A stretch of 64,000 nt of DNA from Muribaculaceae bacterium (GCA_017621225.1 JAGATN010000037.1:156041-220040); one strand, 5' to 3'. Positions 36,725 through 46,416 are shown, counted from the stretch's first letter. The notes: generated by a model not told the origin, from the letters alone. A program made the numbers and translations.

Positions 36725-37690
36725 ATGATTAGCAAACTGCTGTTGATATTGCGCATAATAGTGTCGGTTAGCGCATTGGCGATAATAACCATGGCACTGA
36801 CGTCGATAGGCTGCACCATCCCCGTGGTAGCCGGTTGGCTCGAGCGCGTACAGCTCATGCCGGCAATATTGAGCTTTTCGCTGGTGACATTCATCGGGTG
36901 GCTAATAGTGACGCTGATATTCGGACGCATATATTGCTCGTCGGTATGCCCGCTCGGAACGCTTCAGGACATAGCCGCCAAATGCGTCCGCACGGGCCGG
37001 CGCACCCCACGCCACGACTATCATTACAGCAAGCCCCTCAACTCCATACGCTACTTCACGCTCATCGTAGTGCTCACCTGCCTGATGGCAAGCATATTCG
37101 TGATACCCTCGATACTCGACCCCTTCACGGCATACGCGCGCATATGCCAGGAGGTGATAAAGCCGCTCTACGAGCTCATAACCGGCAACGTCGCCGACAC
37201 AGCCGATACGCCATGGTGGTCGGCAGCACCGTTCCGCATGGGCACCGCCGCAGTGGCCGGCGCATCGGTAGCCATCATAACCTTGCTGCTCGTATGCTGG
37301 ATAGCCGCGCGCAACGGCCGCACGATATGCAACACCGTATGCCCCGTAGGCACCACGCTGGGCTTCATAAGCCGGTTCTCGATATTCCAGATCGACATCG
37401 ACACCGACAAGTGCATACAATGCCGAAAATGCGAACATGTGTGCAAAGCTTCGTGCATCGACCTCATAGACCACGTGGTCGACGGTTCGCGATGCGTCAA
37501 TTGCTTCAACTGCATAAACGTGTGCCCCAACGATGCCATACACTACTGGCCACGGCGCAAACAGCTGTCAATACCAATGATGCAACGCATCGAGGAGCTG
37601 CGACGCACGCCCGAAACCTCTCTCGACCAAAACGCCTCAAACTTAAACGTATCACCCAAAATCGACAATACAGATGAAACAGTATCTTGA
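36725..37690 (+). CDS. Membrane polyferredoxin (NapH/CcoG-like 4Fe-4S protein)
   Basis: The start at 36725 (MISKLLLIL) gives 321 residues. A longer frame from a TTG at 36701 is rejected because it begins inside the -7 box. The protein has about four membrane helices. Cysteine motifs CSSVCPLG near residue 71 and CNTVCPVG near residue 203 are of the NapH/CcoG type. The C-terminal ferredoxin domain carries two 4Fe-4S sites, [15 protein letters not shown] and [12 protein letters not shown] (about 224-268). Such proteins pass electrons across or along the inner membrane; the partner is unknown. The gene overlaps thyA by 17 bases, so it is co-transcribed and probably coupled with thyA-folA. That is unexpected for a redox protein and is noted as a finding. 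Confidence 0.85.
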   Translation: MISKLLLILRIIVSVSALAIITMALTSIGCTIPVVAGWLERVQLMPAILSFSLVTFIGWLIVTLIFGRIYCSSVCPLGTLQDIAAKCVRTGRRTPRHDYHYSKPLNSIRYFTLIVVLTCLMASIFVIPSILDPFTAYARICQEVIKPLYELITGNVADTADTPWWSAAPFRMGTAAVAGASVAIITLLLVCWIAARNGRTICNTVCPVGTTLGFISRFSIFQIDIDTDKCIQCRKCEHVCKASCIDLIDHVVDGSRCVNCFNCINVCPNDAIHYWPRRKQLSIPMMQRIEELRRTPETSLDQNASNLNVSPKIDNTDETVS

Positions 37691-38468
37691 CCTGCTACAA
37701 CACATCCTTGACCACGGAGCCGACAAAACCGACCGCACCGGAACCGGAACACGAAGCATATTCGGCTATCAGATGCGATTCGACCTTTCAAAAGGCTTCC
37801 CGTTGCTCACCACCAAGAAGCTTCACCTGAAGTCGATAATACATGAATTGCTGTGGTTTCTGAAAGGCGACACCAACGTGCATTACCTTCAGGAAAACGG
37901 CGTAAGGATATGGAACGAATGGGCCGACGAGAACGGCGACCTCGGACCGATATACGGCAAGCAGTGGCGGCAATGGCGCGACTACGACGGAGGCGTAATC
38001 GACCAGATGTCGGAGGCCATACACACCATAAAGACCAATCCCGACTCCCGACGGATAATAGTGAGCGCATGGAACGTTGCCGACGTGCCCAATATGAAAT
38101 TGCCCCCCTGCCACGCATTTTTCCAGTACTACGTAGCGGGCAACCGCCTGAGCCTGCAACTCTATCAGCGCAGCGCCGACTGCTTTCTCGGCGTTCCGTT
38201 CAACATAGCTTCGTACGCGCTGCTGTTGATGATGACGGCCCAGGTGACCGGGCTCGAGGCAGGTGACTTCGTGCATACGCTCGGCGACGCACACATCTAC
38301 CTCAATCACCTCGATCAGGTGCGCGAACAGCTCTCGCGCACGCCGCGCGCGCTACCCCGAATGGTGATAAATCCCGATGTCACCGACATATTCGACTTCA
38401 AATATTCCGATTTCAAACTCGAGGGCTACGATCCGCTTCCACACATAAAAGCCACCGTTGCCGTATGA
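37674..38468 (+). CDS. thyA: Thymidylate synthase
   Basis: The 264-residue enzyme methylates dUMP to dTMP using methylenetetrahydrofolate, yielding dihydrofolate. Its length matches E. coli ThyA, also 264 residues. Signatures include [19 protein letters not shown] near residue 20, the active cysteine in [11 protein letters not shown] near residue 146, [20 protein letters not shown] near 165, and [10 protein letters not shown] near 207. It overlaps the upstream polyferredoxin gene by 17 bases and the downstream folA by 4 bases. The coupling with folA is logical, since FolA regenerates the folate that ThyA oxidises. Confidence 0.97.
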   Translation: MKQYLDLLQHILDHGADKTDRTGTGTRSIFGYQMRFDLSKGFPLLTTKKLHLKSIIHELLWFLKGDTNVHYLQENGVRIWNEWADENGDLGPIYGKQWRQWRDYDGGVIDQMSEAIHTIKTNPDSRRIIVSAWNVADVPNMKLPPCHAFFQYYVAGNRLSLQLYQRSADCFLGVPFNIASYALLLMMTAQVTGLEAGDFVHTLGDAHIYLNHLDQVREQLSRTPRALPRMVINPDVTDIFDFKYSDFKLEGYDPLPHIKATVAV

Positions 38469-38959
38469 CAAACATCAGCATAATAGTAGCCGTAGCAGCC
38501 GACAGGGCAATAGGACGACAAGGCGACATGCCGTTCTACATACGCGAGGATCTGCGCCACTTCAAGCAGACCACCATGGGCAAACCCATAATAATGGGGC
38601 GCAAAACATTCCTGTCGCTGCCCAAAGGAGCGTTGCCCGGCCGACGCAACATAGTGATTACGCGCAATGCCGCATTCGAAGCGCCCGGAGCCGAAACGGC
38701 AGCCTCGCTCGACGAAGCCATCAGCCTGGCCGGCAACGTAGACGAAATCATGATAATAGGCGGCGGCGAAATTTACTCGCAAGCCATGCCAATGGCCTCG
38801 CGCCTCTATCTGACCCGCATCGAAGCCGAAGTGCCCGATGCCGACACCTTTTTCCCCGAAATAGACCCGGAGCAATGGAGCGTGGTCGACCAATCGCAAC
38901 CGCACACCGATGAGCCTACCGGCCTTGTATACACCTTCATGACGCTGCAACGCCGTTGA
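38465..38959 (+). CDS. folA: Dihydrofolate reductase
   Basis: The 164-residue enzyme reduces dihydrofolate to tetrahydrofolate with NADPH. Conserved blocks are [28 protein letters not shown] at about residues 6-33 (with the catalytic acid in the Asp of REDL), [17 protein letters not shown] near 40, and [12 protein letters not shown] near 95. It shares the ATGA overlap with thyA, so the two are translationally coupled. This is the trimethoprim target family; nothing in the active-site blocks suggests an unusual plasmid-type enzyme. Confidence 0.95.
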   Translation: MTNISIIVAVAADRAIGRQGDMPFYIREDLRHFKQTTMGKPIIMGRKTFLSLPKGALPGRRNIVITRNAAFEAPGAETAASLDEAISLAGNVDEIMIIGGGEIYSQAMPMASRLYLTRIEAEVPDADTFFPEIDPEQWSVVDQSQPHTDEPTGLVYTFMTLQRR

Positions 38960-38987
38960 CAACCGGCGCAAAAAGTTACGTATATTA

Positions 38988-39019
38988 TTTGCTATTCGCA
39001 CATAAAAGACGTATCTTAG
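38988..39019 (+). promoter_or_regulatory. Promoter of the carboxynorspermidine dehydrogenase-like gene
   Basis: TTTG (38988-38991), 20 bases, then TATCTTAG (39012-39019) form a good promoter. The leader to the start codon is about 40 bases. Confidence 0.65.
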
Positions 39020-39061
39020 CGGTGACAAAATGCATCATCATTCAATAAACTTATAAATATA

Positions 39062-40258
39062 ATGTCGAAAGTTATAATTATAGGAGCCGGCGGAGTGGGT
39101 ACCGTTGTGGCTCACAAATGCGCCCAGAACCCCGACGTGTTCACCGAGATAGTATTGGCATCGCGCACGCGCAGCAAGTGCGAGGCAATAGCCCGCTCGA
39201 TAGGCAAGGGCAACATAACCACCGACTCGGTCGATGCCGACAGCGTGGAACAACTCGTGGAACTGTTCAACCGCCACAAACCCGACCTCGTAATCAACGT
39301 GGCACTCCCCTATCAGGATCTTACCATCATGGATGCCTGCCTTGAATGCGGAGTGAACTATCTCGATACGGCCAACTACGAGCCCAAGGATGTGGCTCAT
39401 TTTGAATACTCATGGCAGTGGGCCTACAAGGAAAAGTTTGAAAAAGCAGGCCTGACGGCCATACTCGGATGCGGATTCGACCCGGGTGTGTCGGGCATAT
39501 TCACCGCCTATGCGGCAAAACATTATTTCAAGGAGATGGAGTATCTCGACATCGTAGACTGCAATGCCGGCGACCATGGCAAGGCTTTCGCCACCAACTT
39601 CAATCCCGAAATAAACATACGCGAAATAACCCAGAACGGCCGCTACTATCAGGATGGCAAATGGGTGACCACCGGTCCGCTCGAAATACATAAAACGCTA
39701 ACCTACCCCAACATCGGAGGCCGCGAATCGTATCTGCTCTATCACGAGGAGCTCGAAAGCTTGGTGAAGAACTATCCTACCATCAAACGCGCCCGATTCT
39801 GGATGACGTTCGGACAGGAATATCTCACTCACCTGCGCGTGATACAAAACATCGGTATGGCGCGCATCGACGAGGTGGACTATAACGGCACCAAAATCGT
39901 GCCCCTGCAATTCCTGAAGGCAGTGCTGCCGAATCCGCAGGATCTTGGCGAGAACTATCACGGCGAAACGTCGATAGGTTGCCGCATTTCGGGCCTCGAC
40001 AAGGAGGGTAAGCACCTTACCTATTACATATACAACAACTGCAGCCACGAAGCGGCTTATCGCGAAACGGGCATGCAGGCCGTGAGCTACACCACCGGCG
40101 TACCCGCCATGATAGGAGCCATGATGTTCCTTACCGGAAAATGGAAAATGGCCGGAGTGCATAACGTAGAGGAGTTCGATCCCGATCCGTTCATGGCTCA
40201 GCTTTCGGTACAGGGTCTGCCCTGGCACGAGGAGTTTAACATTGACCTTGAAGTATGA
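39062..40258 (+). CDS. Saccharopine dehydrogenase-family protein, likely carboxynorspermidine/carboxyspermidine dehydrogenase
   Basis: The 398-residue protein has an N-terminal Rossmann motif (VIIIGAGGVGTVVAHKC) and the blocks NVALPYQDLTIMDACLECGVNYLDTA near residue 80 and LGCGFDPGVSGIFTAYA near 136. It resembles the enzyme that makes carboxyspermidine from aspartate semialdehyde and a diamine, the first step of the Bacteroidota spermidine route. The decarboxylase partner (nspC type) is not in the window. The start lies behind a good promoter. The stop overlaps the aldo/keto reductase start by four bases. A true lysine-pathway saccharopine reductase is less likely because those proteins differ in the central domain. 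Confidence 0.8.
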   Translation: MSKVIIIGAGGVGTVVAHKCAQNPDVFTEIVLASRTRSKCEAIARSIGKGNITTDSVDADSVEQLVELFNRHKPDLVINVALPYQDLTIMDACLECGVNYLDTANYEPKDVAHFEYSWQWAYKEKFEKAGLTAILGCGFDPGVSGIFTAYAAKHYFKEMEYLDIVDCNAGDHGKAFATNFNPEINIREITQNGRYYQDGKWVTTGPLEIHKTLTYPNIGGRESYLLYHEELESLVKNYPTIKRARFWMTFGQEYLTHLRVIQNIGMARIDEVDYNGTKIVPLQFLKAVLPNPQDLGENYHGETSIGCRISGLDKEGKHLTYYIYNNCSHEAAYRETGMQAVSYTTGVPAMIGAMMFLTGKWKMAGVHNVEEFDPDPFMAQLSVQGLPWHEEFNIDLEV

Positions 40259-41268
40259 CAGTAAACGACCGATACATACCATCCGACGACCGCTATTCCC
40301 ATATGCGCTACAACCGCTGCGGGAACAGCGGCGTTGTTTTACCGGCCCTCTCGCTCGGATTATGGCACAACTTCGGGAGCGTCGATGATTTCGGCGTGGC
40401 CACCGACATGATAAAATATGCCTTCGACCACGGCGTGACGCATTTCGACCTCGCCAACAATTACGGGCCCGAACCGGGAAGCGCCGAGACCAATTTCGGC
40501 AAGATACTGCGCGACAATTTTTCAGGCCATCGCGACGAAATGTTCATATCGTCGAAAGCGGGCCATGATATGTGGGCCGGCCCGTATGGAGGCAACAGCT
40601 CACGCAAAAACCTAATGGCAAGCATCGATCAGAGCCTGAAACGTACCGGACTCGAATACTTCGACATATTCTACTCGCACCGCTACGACGGCGTTACCCC
40701 GGTAGAGGAGACCATGCAGGCCCTCATCGACATAGTGCGGCAAGGGAAGGCTCTGTATGTGGGAATATCGAAATATCCGGCCGACAAGGCTGTCATAGCT
40801 TATCGCATTCTGGCCGACGCCGGAGTGCCCTGCCTGCTGAGCCAATACCGATACAACATGTTCGAGCGACAGCCCGAAGCCGAATCGATACCCCTTGCGG
40901 CGGCAAACGGCAGCGGCTTCATAGCCTTCTCGCCTCTCGCGCAAGGATTGCTAACCGACAAATATCTGCACGGCATACCGAGCGACTCACGCGCCGCCCG
41001 TCAGACCGGATTTCTGAAAACCGACCAGGTTACGGATGCAAAAGTCGACGCGGCACGACGTCTCGGCGAAATAGCCTCGAAACGCGGACAATCATTGGCC
41101 CAGATGGCACTGGCATGGACGATGCGCGACACGAGGGTCACGTCGGTAATAATCGGAGCAAGCCGCGTAAGCCAGCTCGCCGCGAACCTGGAGGCCCTCA
41201 ACAATGTCGACTTCACCCCCGACGAACTGCATGCGATAGACCTCATACTCGCTTCGCTGCAAATGTGA
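40255..41268 (+). CDS. Aldo/keto reductase (YghZ/Gpr-like, L-glyceraldehyde-3-phosphate reductase type)
   Basis: The 337-residue TIM-barrel enzyme carries the AKR tetrad: Asp and Tyr in THFDLANNYGPEPGSAE near residue 60, Lys in FISSKAG near 99, and His in FYSHRYDG near 138. The NADPH-binding loop is SVIIGASRVSQLAANLEAL near 298. The extended PEPGSAE after the catalytic Tyr and the HDMWAGPYG block are typical of the AKR14 (YghZ) group, which detoxifies L-glyceraldehyde-3-phosphate or methylglyoxal. It overlaps the preceding dehydrogenase by four bases and precedes the antiporter by 24 bases, so the three genes appear to form one operon. Confidence 0.87.
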   Translation: MTVNDRYIPSDDRYSHMRYNRCGNSGVVLPALSLGLWHNFGSVDDFGVATDMIKYAFDHGVTHFDLANNYGPEPGSAETNFGKILRDNFSGHRDEMFISSKAGHDMWAGPYGGNSSRKNLMASIDQSLKRTGLEYFDIFYSHRYDGVTPVEETMQALIDIVRQGKALYVGISKYPADKAVIAYRILADAGVPCLLSQYRYNMFERQPEAESIPLAAANGSGFIAFSPLAQGLLTDKYLHGIPSDSRAARQTGFLKTDQVTDAKVDAARRLGEIASKRGQSLAQMALAWTMRDTRVTSVIIGASRVSQLAANLEALNNVDFTPDELHAIDLILASLQM

Positions 41269-41292
41269 CCGTCGCACCATAACATCCCTTAG

Positions 41293-42783
41293 ATGGAACA
41301 TTTCACGTCTGAAAACATAATATTATTAGGATCGGTATTACTGATAGTGGGAGTGCTCGCCGGAAAAACGAGCTTCCGCATCGGGCTGCCCCTCTTGCTC
41401 ATATTCCTCATAGTGGGCATGGCCTTCGGCACCGATGGTTTGGGAATACAATTCGGCGACATGCACACGGCCCAGTTCATAGGCATGGTGGCGCTGTGCA
41501 TCATCCTGTTTTCGGGCGGTATGGGAACACGCTTGTCGGCCATACGGCCGGTAATAGTGCCGGGCATATTGCTGTCGACCATAGGAGTGCTGCTCACGGC
41601 GCTGCTCACGGGCGCATTCATATGGTGGCTTTCGGGCATGGAATGGACCAACATACACTTTGCATTCATCCCGTCGCTGCTCTTGGCAGCCACCATGTCG
41701 TCAACCGACTCGGCATCGGTGTTCGGCATACTCGGCAGCCGTAAGGTCGGGCTCAAAAACCATCTTCGGCCCATGCTCGAGCTTGAGAGCGGATCGAACG
41801 ACCCCATGGCCTACATGCTCACCATCATACTCATCGAAGCCATTACGCTCAACGGCAAACTATCGGCCGCGTCGCTGATACTGCAACTGCTTCTGCAATT
41901 CGGAGTAGGCGGCTTAGCGGGCTTCACGATGGGCAAAATAACCATAGCGCTCATTAGCTTCTACCGTAAAATAGGCGCCCGCAATTCGGCCGAAACGTCG
42001 GGCGGAGGACAAGACACCTCAATGATTTCGATACTCGCGATAGGTGGCGCGTTCCTGACCTTCGCATTGACCGATGCGCTGCACGGCAACGGATACCTCG
42101 CAGTGTATTTGTGCGGCATAGTTATAGGCAACAAGCATTTCGGCGGCAGCCGCGCCGTGGGCAAGTTCATCGACAGCCTTACGTGGCTGGCTCAGATAGT
42201 AGTGTTCCTGATGCTCGGACTGCTCGTGAATCCGCACGAAATGGTCGACGTCATACCTGTGTCGCTGCTCATAGGCATGTTCATAATAGTGTTTGGGCGG
42301 CCCGTCAGCGTGTTTCTTTCGCTTGCCCCGTTGCGCAAAATCACGTTCAGGTCGCGCCTGTTCGTATCGTGGGTGGGATTGCGCGGCGCAGTTCCCATCA
42401 TCTTTGCCACCTATCCGGTGGTGGCGCAAGTGCAAGGTGCGTCGCAGATTTTCAACATCGTATTTTTCGTGACGCTGCTGTCGCTGCTCATTCAAGGCAC
42501 GTCGGTCATTTCATGTGCCCGCCGACTGAAGCTGACCGAGTCGGATACGTGCGAAGTGGATGACTTCGGAGTGGAACTGTCGGAAGAAATACCCACGTCG
42601 CTGAAAACCATAGTGCTTGAAAAGGAGCATTTGGCCAAAGGGAACACATTGAGCGGAATGAGACTGCCCGAAGGATCGCTGGTAATGATGATAAGACGCG
42701 GCAACCGATATCTTGTGCCGAACGGATCGCGCAAACTTTATCCCGGCGACAAACTGCTGATAATAAGCGAGGACTCGGATTGA
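41293..42783 (+). CDS. Potassium/proton antiporter, CPA1 family (NhaP2/CvrA-like) with TrkA-C domain
   Basis: The 496-residue protein has about twelve membrane helices up to about residue 400. The transport-site region reads LAATMSSTDSASVFGIL near residue 135 and LELESGSNDPMAYML near 160, as in CPA1 antiporters of the NhaP2 group. A cytoplasmic TrkA-C-like domain (about 415-495; GMRLPEGSLVMMIRRG, YPGDKLLIISED) probably gates transport in response to a ligand. It would exchange K+ (or Na+) for protons to control ion balance and pH. It is the third gene of the dehydrogenase/AKR operon, and a terminator follows at once. Confidence 0.9.
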   Translation: MEHFTSENIILLGSVLLIVGVLAGKTSFRIGLPLLLIFLIVGMAFGTDGLGIQFGDMHTAQFIGMVALCIILFSGGMGTRLSAIRPVIVPGILLSTIGVLLTALLTGAFIWWLSGMEWTNIHFAFIPSLLLAATMSSTDSASVFGILGSRKVGLKNHLRPMLELESGSNDPMAYMLTIILIEAITLNGKLSAASLILQLLLQFGVGGLAGFTMGKITIALISFYRKIGARNSAETSGGGQDTSMISILAIGGAFLTFALTDALHGNGYLAVYLCGIVIGNKHFGGSRAVGKFIDSLTWLAQIVVFLMLGLLVNPHEMVDVIPVSLLIGMFIIVFGRPVSVFLSLAPLRKITFRSRLFVSWVGLRGAVPIIFATYPVVAQVQGASQIFNIVFFVTLLSLLIQGTSVISCARRLKLTESDTCEVDDFGVELSEEIPTSLKTIVLEKEHLAKGNTLSGMRLPEGSLVMMIRRGNRYLVPNGSRKLYPGDKLLIISEDSD

Positions 42784-42819
42784 AATAATCCACTGGGTTA
42801 CGAAGGCATATCAACAACG

Positions 42820-42860
42820 AGAGCCGTGTCAGTGCTTTTTGCACCACACGGCTCTCGGCT
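42820..42860. terminator. Terminator between the antiporter and tricorn-like genes
   Basis: AGAGCCGTGT (42820-42829) pairs perfectly with ACACGGCTCT (42846-42855), and a small inner GTGC/GCAC stem sits within the loop. The site lies between two convergent genes and can act in both directions. Confidence 0.75.
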
Positions 42861-42873
42861 TTATATGGTATGT

Positions 42874-45800
42874 TTACAAGCCAAGGCTCTTGAACGTGCG
42901 CGGAGCCGGAACCTTAGGCAGCGGCTTGCGGTCTTTGAGCTGTTGGAGGATAAGCTCTATGGCTTTGTTGAGTTGCTGATCTTCTCCGGCCTGCTGGCGT
43001 ATGGGGTCGTTGTCGATCACGTAATCGGGATCGACGCCGTGGTTCTCCACAATCCATTGGCCCGTCTTGGCATCGAAATTGGTAAAGAACGGCACGCGAA
43101 CGTCAGTGCCGTCCATATATGGCAGCGATCCGCTGATGCCCACTATGCCACCCCACGTGCGGGTGCCCACTACCGGGCCTATGTTATTGGCCTTGAAGCT
43201 CCACGGGAACAAGTCGCCGTCGGATGCCGAATATTTGTTGACGAGAAGCACCTTCGGGCCCACGAGCGTGGCATCGGGGATGGTGCCCACCTTGCTCGAC
43301 GTGCGCGACATGGTGAGTCGGTACGGTTCGCGAAGCAAACGCTCTATTATCATCGGCGACACGTTGCCGCCTCCGTTGGCGCGGTCGTCGATTATGAGGG
43401 CTTCCTTGTCGAGTTGCGGATAGAAGTAACGTGCAAACTCATTGAGACCTTCGGGCCCCATGTCGGGTATGTAAACGTATCCCACGCGGCCATTGGTAGC
43501 TTCTTCCACCTTCTTGATGTTGTTTTGCACCCATTCGTAATGATATAACGGATATTCATTGTCGATGGGCTTTACAACCACCTTGTGCGCGTTCTTTGCA
43601 TCGGGAGTCGACGAGACGGAAAGCTCGGTAAGCACACCGGCCTTGCCGACGAGCAGCTTATAGATGTTGTCGACGGTATTGGTGGGCACTCCGTCGATGG
43701 CCACGATGTAGTCGCCGGCCTTTGCCTGAACGCCGGGTTCGGCAAGAGGCGAGCGCAATTTGGTGCTGTACACCGCGCCGGGAAGCACACGGTCGATAAC
43801 ATAATATCCGCTCTTGTCGCGGCTTATCTCGGCGCCGAGCAATCCCATCTTTATGCGTTGCGGATTAGGCTTTTCGCCAGGATTGACATAAGCGTGGCCG
43901 CAAGCCAGCTCGCTTATCATTTCGCCTATTATATAGTTCAGGTCGAGACGTGTCTTGGCATATGGCAGCAACTCGGCATACTTGGCCTTGACAGCCTTCC
44001 AATCAACGCCGTGCATGTTTTCGAGATAGAAGCCATCGCGATAGGCGCGCCACGTTTCGTCGAATATCTGCGCCCATTCCTGCGGATAATCAATGACGGC
44101 CACCATGTCGTCGAGATCGACCGGATTGCCAAGCGATGCCTTCGACGATGCCAACGAAGCCACGTACAGTTTGCCGCGACCCGAATACAGAGCCTTCTTG
44201 CCGTCGGGGAGCACTTCGAGCTCCATTCCTTCGGCCACTACATCATCTTTCTGCGATGCGAGATCGAATGCATGGGTCGACCCGCCCGAATAATACCATA
44301 CCTTCTTGCCGTCGCTATGGAAATTGCCATAATATCCGGCCGAAAGGGGCAACTTAATCAATCGTCCCGGCAGACCGTCGCCATCTATCACCATCGTAGC
44401 GCCGGCCGACGAAGCTTTTTCTTTCGGCTCATCCGGCATTACCTGCGGGTCGTCGGGCAGCAAAGGCGATGGAGTGGAGTCGGCAAGCATGGCCATGTAC
44501 AAGCCGCCCATACGGTTGTAGGAGTGATTCCACTCGGTGCTGCTGTATGTGGGGTTGAAGTCGCGTTCGGAACTGAATATCAAATATTTCCCATCCGTAC
44601 TGAATACGGGCGACGCCGACGAGTACCATTTTTCGGTAACGGGTATCTCACGACCGGTAGCTATTTCACGCACGTACACCACGCTCATATTGTTGTCGCC
44701 CGAGCGAGTATAAGTTATCCATCGACTATCGGGTGAAAAGTTGATGTTATATATTTCGTGTTCGGGATTGGTGAACAGCACCTTTTTGGCTCCCGATGCC
44801 GCATCGACGCTCACCACCCTGTTTTTGCGGTCGGTATACAGAATGGTCTTGCCGTCGGGACTCCAGAAGATGTTGCGTATGTACGTATCGTTGTTTTTGG
44901 TGAGCTGTCGCGGCGTTCCGCCGTCACACGGCTGAAGCCACACTTCCGTTTCGCCCGTTCGGTCGCTTATGTATGCTATGTTGCGTCCGTCAGGGCTCCA
45001 CGCGGCGTTGCGCTCGTTGGCTCCGGGCGTACGGGTTATATTGCGCGTCACGCCTTTTGCCGCCGGCACGTCGAACACTTCGCCACGCGCCGTCACGGCC
45101 AGTCTCAAACCGTCGGGCGAGGCACTTGCTGCCGTAACGTTTCCGGCCACGTTGCGATGCTCCTGACGGGCATATACGTTGTCCGAGGCCAGCGTTACGT
45201 CGATTTTCGAAACGTTACGCGTCGTCGGATCGAGGCGATAGAGCCATCCACCCTTCTCAAACACGATAGTGTGCCCGTCGGAACTGGGAAACTTTACGTC
45301 GTAGTCGGTAAAGTTGGTGATTTTTTCGGTAGCGCGCGACTTGGTGTTATACGAGAATATGTTCATGGTCATGTCGCGGTCGGATATGAAAAATATCTCG
45401 TCGCCTATCCACATCGGCATTATGTCCTGGGCGGGATTGTCGGTAACGTTTACCACCGTCTTAGCCTCGGGGTCATAAATCCATATGTCATCGGCCATGC
45501 CTCCGCGATAATATTTCCACGTGCGAAATTCGCGCATCACCCTGTTGTAGGCCATTTTCTTGCCATCGGGCGAAAAGCTGCAAAATCCGCCCTCGGGGAG
45601 CGGAATCATTTCAGGCATTCCGCCCTCGGGCGACACCTTCCACAGTTTGCCGTCAAAGCTGTCGTTTATGCGGTTTCGATAAACCACGCTCTTGCCGTCG
45701 GGGCTCCAGGTCATCACTATGTTGTTCGGGCCCATTCGGTCGCCGAGATCATCGCGCGAGTTGGTGGCCGTATATGTCAGACGCACAGGCTCGCCACCCT

Positions 45801-46098
45801 CGGCAGGCATAAGAAACACCTCGGTATTTCCGTCATATTGTCCGGTGAAAGCTATTTTAGTGCCGTCGGGCGAAAAACGGGGAAACATCTCGTATCCCAC
45901 ATGCGACGTGAGGCGTCGCGCCTCGCCACCCGAAACGGGCACCGTGTAGAGATCGCCCGCATACGAAAACACCACATCACGACCGTTGGTGGATGGGAAT
46001 CGAAGCAACCGGGCTTCGTCGGCGGCGGTAGCGCCGTCGGCCGACATACCGGCCATCGACAAACCTAACGCACACAACATTAAAATTTTCTTGTTCAT
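42874..46098 (-). CDS. Tricorn-like S41-family protease with beta-propeller and PDZ domains
   Basis: The 1074-residue protein has a signal peptide (MNKKILMLCALGLSMAGMSADG) and so acts in the periplasm, unlike archaeal tricorn. Residues of about 28-630 form beta-propellers of WD40/TolB type, with recurring S-P-D-G-K/R motifs such as FSPDGTKIAFTG and WSPDGKSVVY. Residues of about 680-760 form the first protease part with the likely catalytic His in LACGHAYV (about 733). A PDZ domain follows (YIVAIDGVPTNTV near 790). The S41 nucleophile region is DDRANGGGNVSP with Ser near 912, then YSASDGDLFPW. Such proteins degrade short peptides. The gene has a long leader that holds an inverted-repeat element, and its promoter is at 46349-46380. 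Confidence 0.9.
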   Translation of the reverse strand: MNKKILMLCALGLSMAGMSADGATAADEARLLRFPSTNGRDVVFSYAGDLYTVPVSGGEARRLTSHVGYEMFPRFSPDGTKIAFTGQYDGNTEVFLMPAEGGEPVRLTYTATNSRDDLGDRMGPNNIVMTWSPDGKSVVYRNRINDSFDGKLWKVSPEGGMPEMIPLPEGGFCSFSPDGKKMAYNRVMREFRTWKYYRGGMADDIWIYDPEAKTVVNVTDNPAQDIMPMWIGDEIFFISDRDMTMNIFSYNTKSRATEKITNFTDYDVKFPSSDGHTIVFEKGGWLYRLDPTTRNVSKIDVTLASDNVYARQEHRNVAGNVTAASASPDGLRLAVTARGEVFDVPAAKGVTRNITRTPGANERNAAWSPDGRNIAYISDRTGETEVWLQPCDGGTPRQLTKNNDTYIRNIFWSPDGKTILYTDRKNRVVSVDAASGAKKVLFTNPEHEIYNINFSPDSRWITYTRSGDNNMSVVYVREIATGREIPVTEKWYSSASPVFSTDGKYLIFSSERDFNPTYSSTEWNHSYNRMGGLYMAMLADSTPSPLLPDDPQVMPDEPKEKASSAGATMVIDGDGLPGRLIKLPLSAGYYGNFHSDGKKVWYYSGGSTHAFDLASQKDDVVAEGMELEVLPDGKKALYSGRGKLYVASLASSKASLGNPVDLDDMVAVIDYPQEWAQIFDETWRAYRDGFYLENMHGVDWKAVKAKYAELLPYAKTRLDLNYIIGEMISELACGHAYVNPGEKPNPQRIKMGLLGAEISRDKSGYYVIDRVLPGAVYSTKLRSPLAEPGVQAKAGDYIVAIDGVPTNTVDNIYKLLVGKAGVLTELSVSSTPDAKNAHKVVVKPIDNEYPLYHYEWVQNNIKKVEEATNGRVGYVYIPDMGPEGLNEFARYFYPQLDKEALIIDDRANGGGNVSPMIIERLLREPYRLTMSRTSSKVGTIPDATLVGPKVLLVNKYSASDGDLFPWSFKANNIGPVVGTRTWGGIVGISGSLPYMDGTDVRVPFFTNFDAKTGQWIVENHGVDPDYVIDNDPIRQQAGEDQQLNKAIELILQQLKDRKPLPKVPAPRTFKSLGL

Positions 46099-46290
46099 AA
46101 GTAACTCTTATAAATTAGTTATAATTAAAATGATCAAGTAACCCTGCGGGCTGATACCTCCCTATTCGTCTTTTCGGCGCTTTTCACGCTATCGTTCAGT
46201 CGTGTAGCTCGCTACACTCCTTCTCTCCATCGCGAAAATCACTCGAAAATCCCTCATAATTATGTATCAGCTAATTTATGCGAGTTACTT
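46099..46290. repeat. Inverted-repeat element in the 5' leader of the tricorn-like gene
   Basis: The ends AAGTAACTCTTATAAATTAG (46099-46118) and CTAATTTATGCGAGTTACTT (46271-46290) are inverted repeats matching at 18 of 20 positions. Inside lie a second inverted pair (GCTGATAC and GTATCAGC) and a central perfect palindrome GTGTAGC-TC-GCTACAC (46202-46217). The element starts directly at the tricorn start codon and lies between promoter and gene, so it would be part of the mRNA leader. It has no coding potential. It could be a MITE-like repeat or a structured regulatory leader; no clear target-site duplication is visible. Confidence 0.65.
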
Positions 46291-46348
46291 AATGAATGAA
46301 TTTGATAATGACAGTTTCAAATAGCGGCATTCACAACCGCCACATCCG

Positions 46349-46380
46349 CAAAGATACGATTATTACTGATGATTTTCAAG
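46349..46380 (-). promoter_or_regulatory. Promoter of the tricorn-like protease
   Basis: On the minus strand CTTG (46377-46380), 20 bases, then TATCTTTG (46349-46356) form a strong promoter. It lies about 250 bases from the start codon, which implies a leader of about 245 bases including the inverted-repeat element. Confidence 0.65.
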
Positions 46381-46396
46381 CATATCGCTGACATCG

Positions 46397-46412
46397 AACG
46401 ACAAATGTCGTT
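46397..46412. promoter_or_regulatory. Perfect 7-2-7 palindrome between divergent promoters
   Basis: AACGACA-AA-TGTCGTT lies between the minus-strand promoter of the tricorn-like gene and the plus-strand promoter of the tRNA gene. It could be an operator for either; no regulator is known. Confidence 0.45.
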
Positions 46413-46416
46413 TGGT

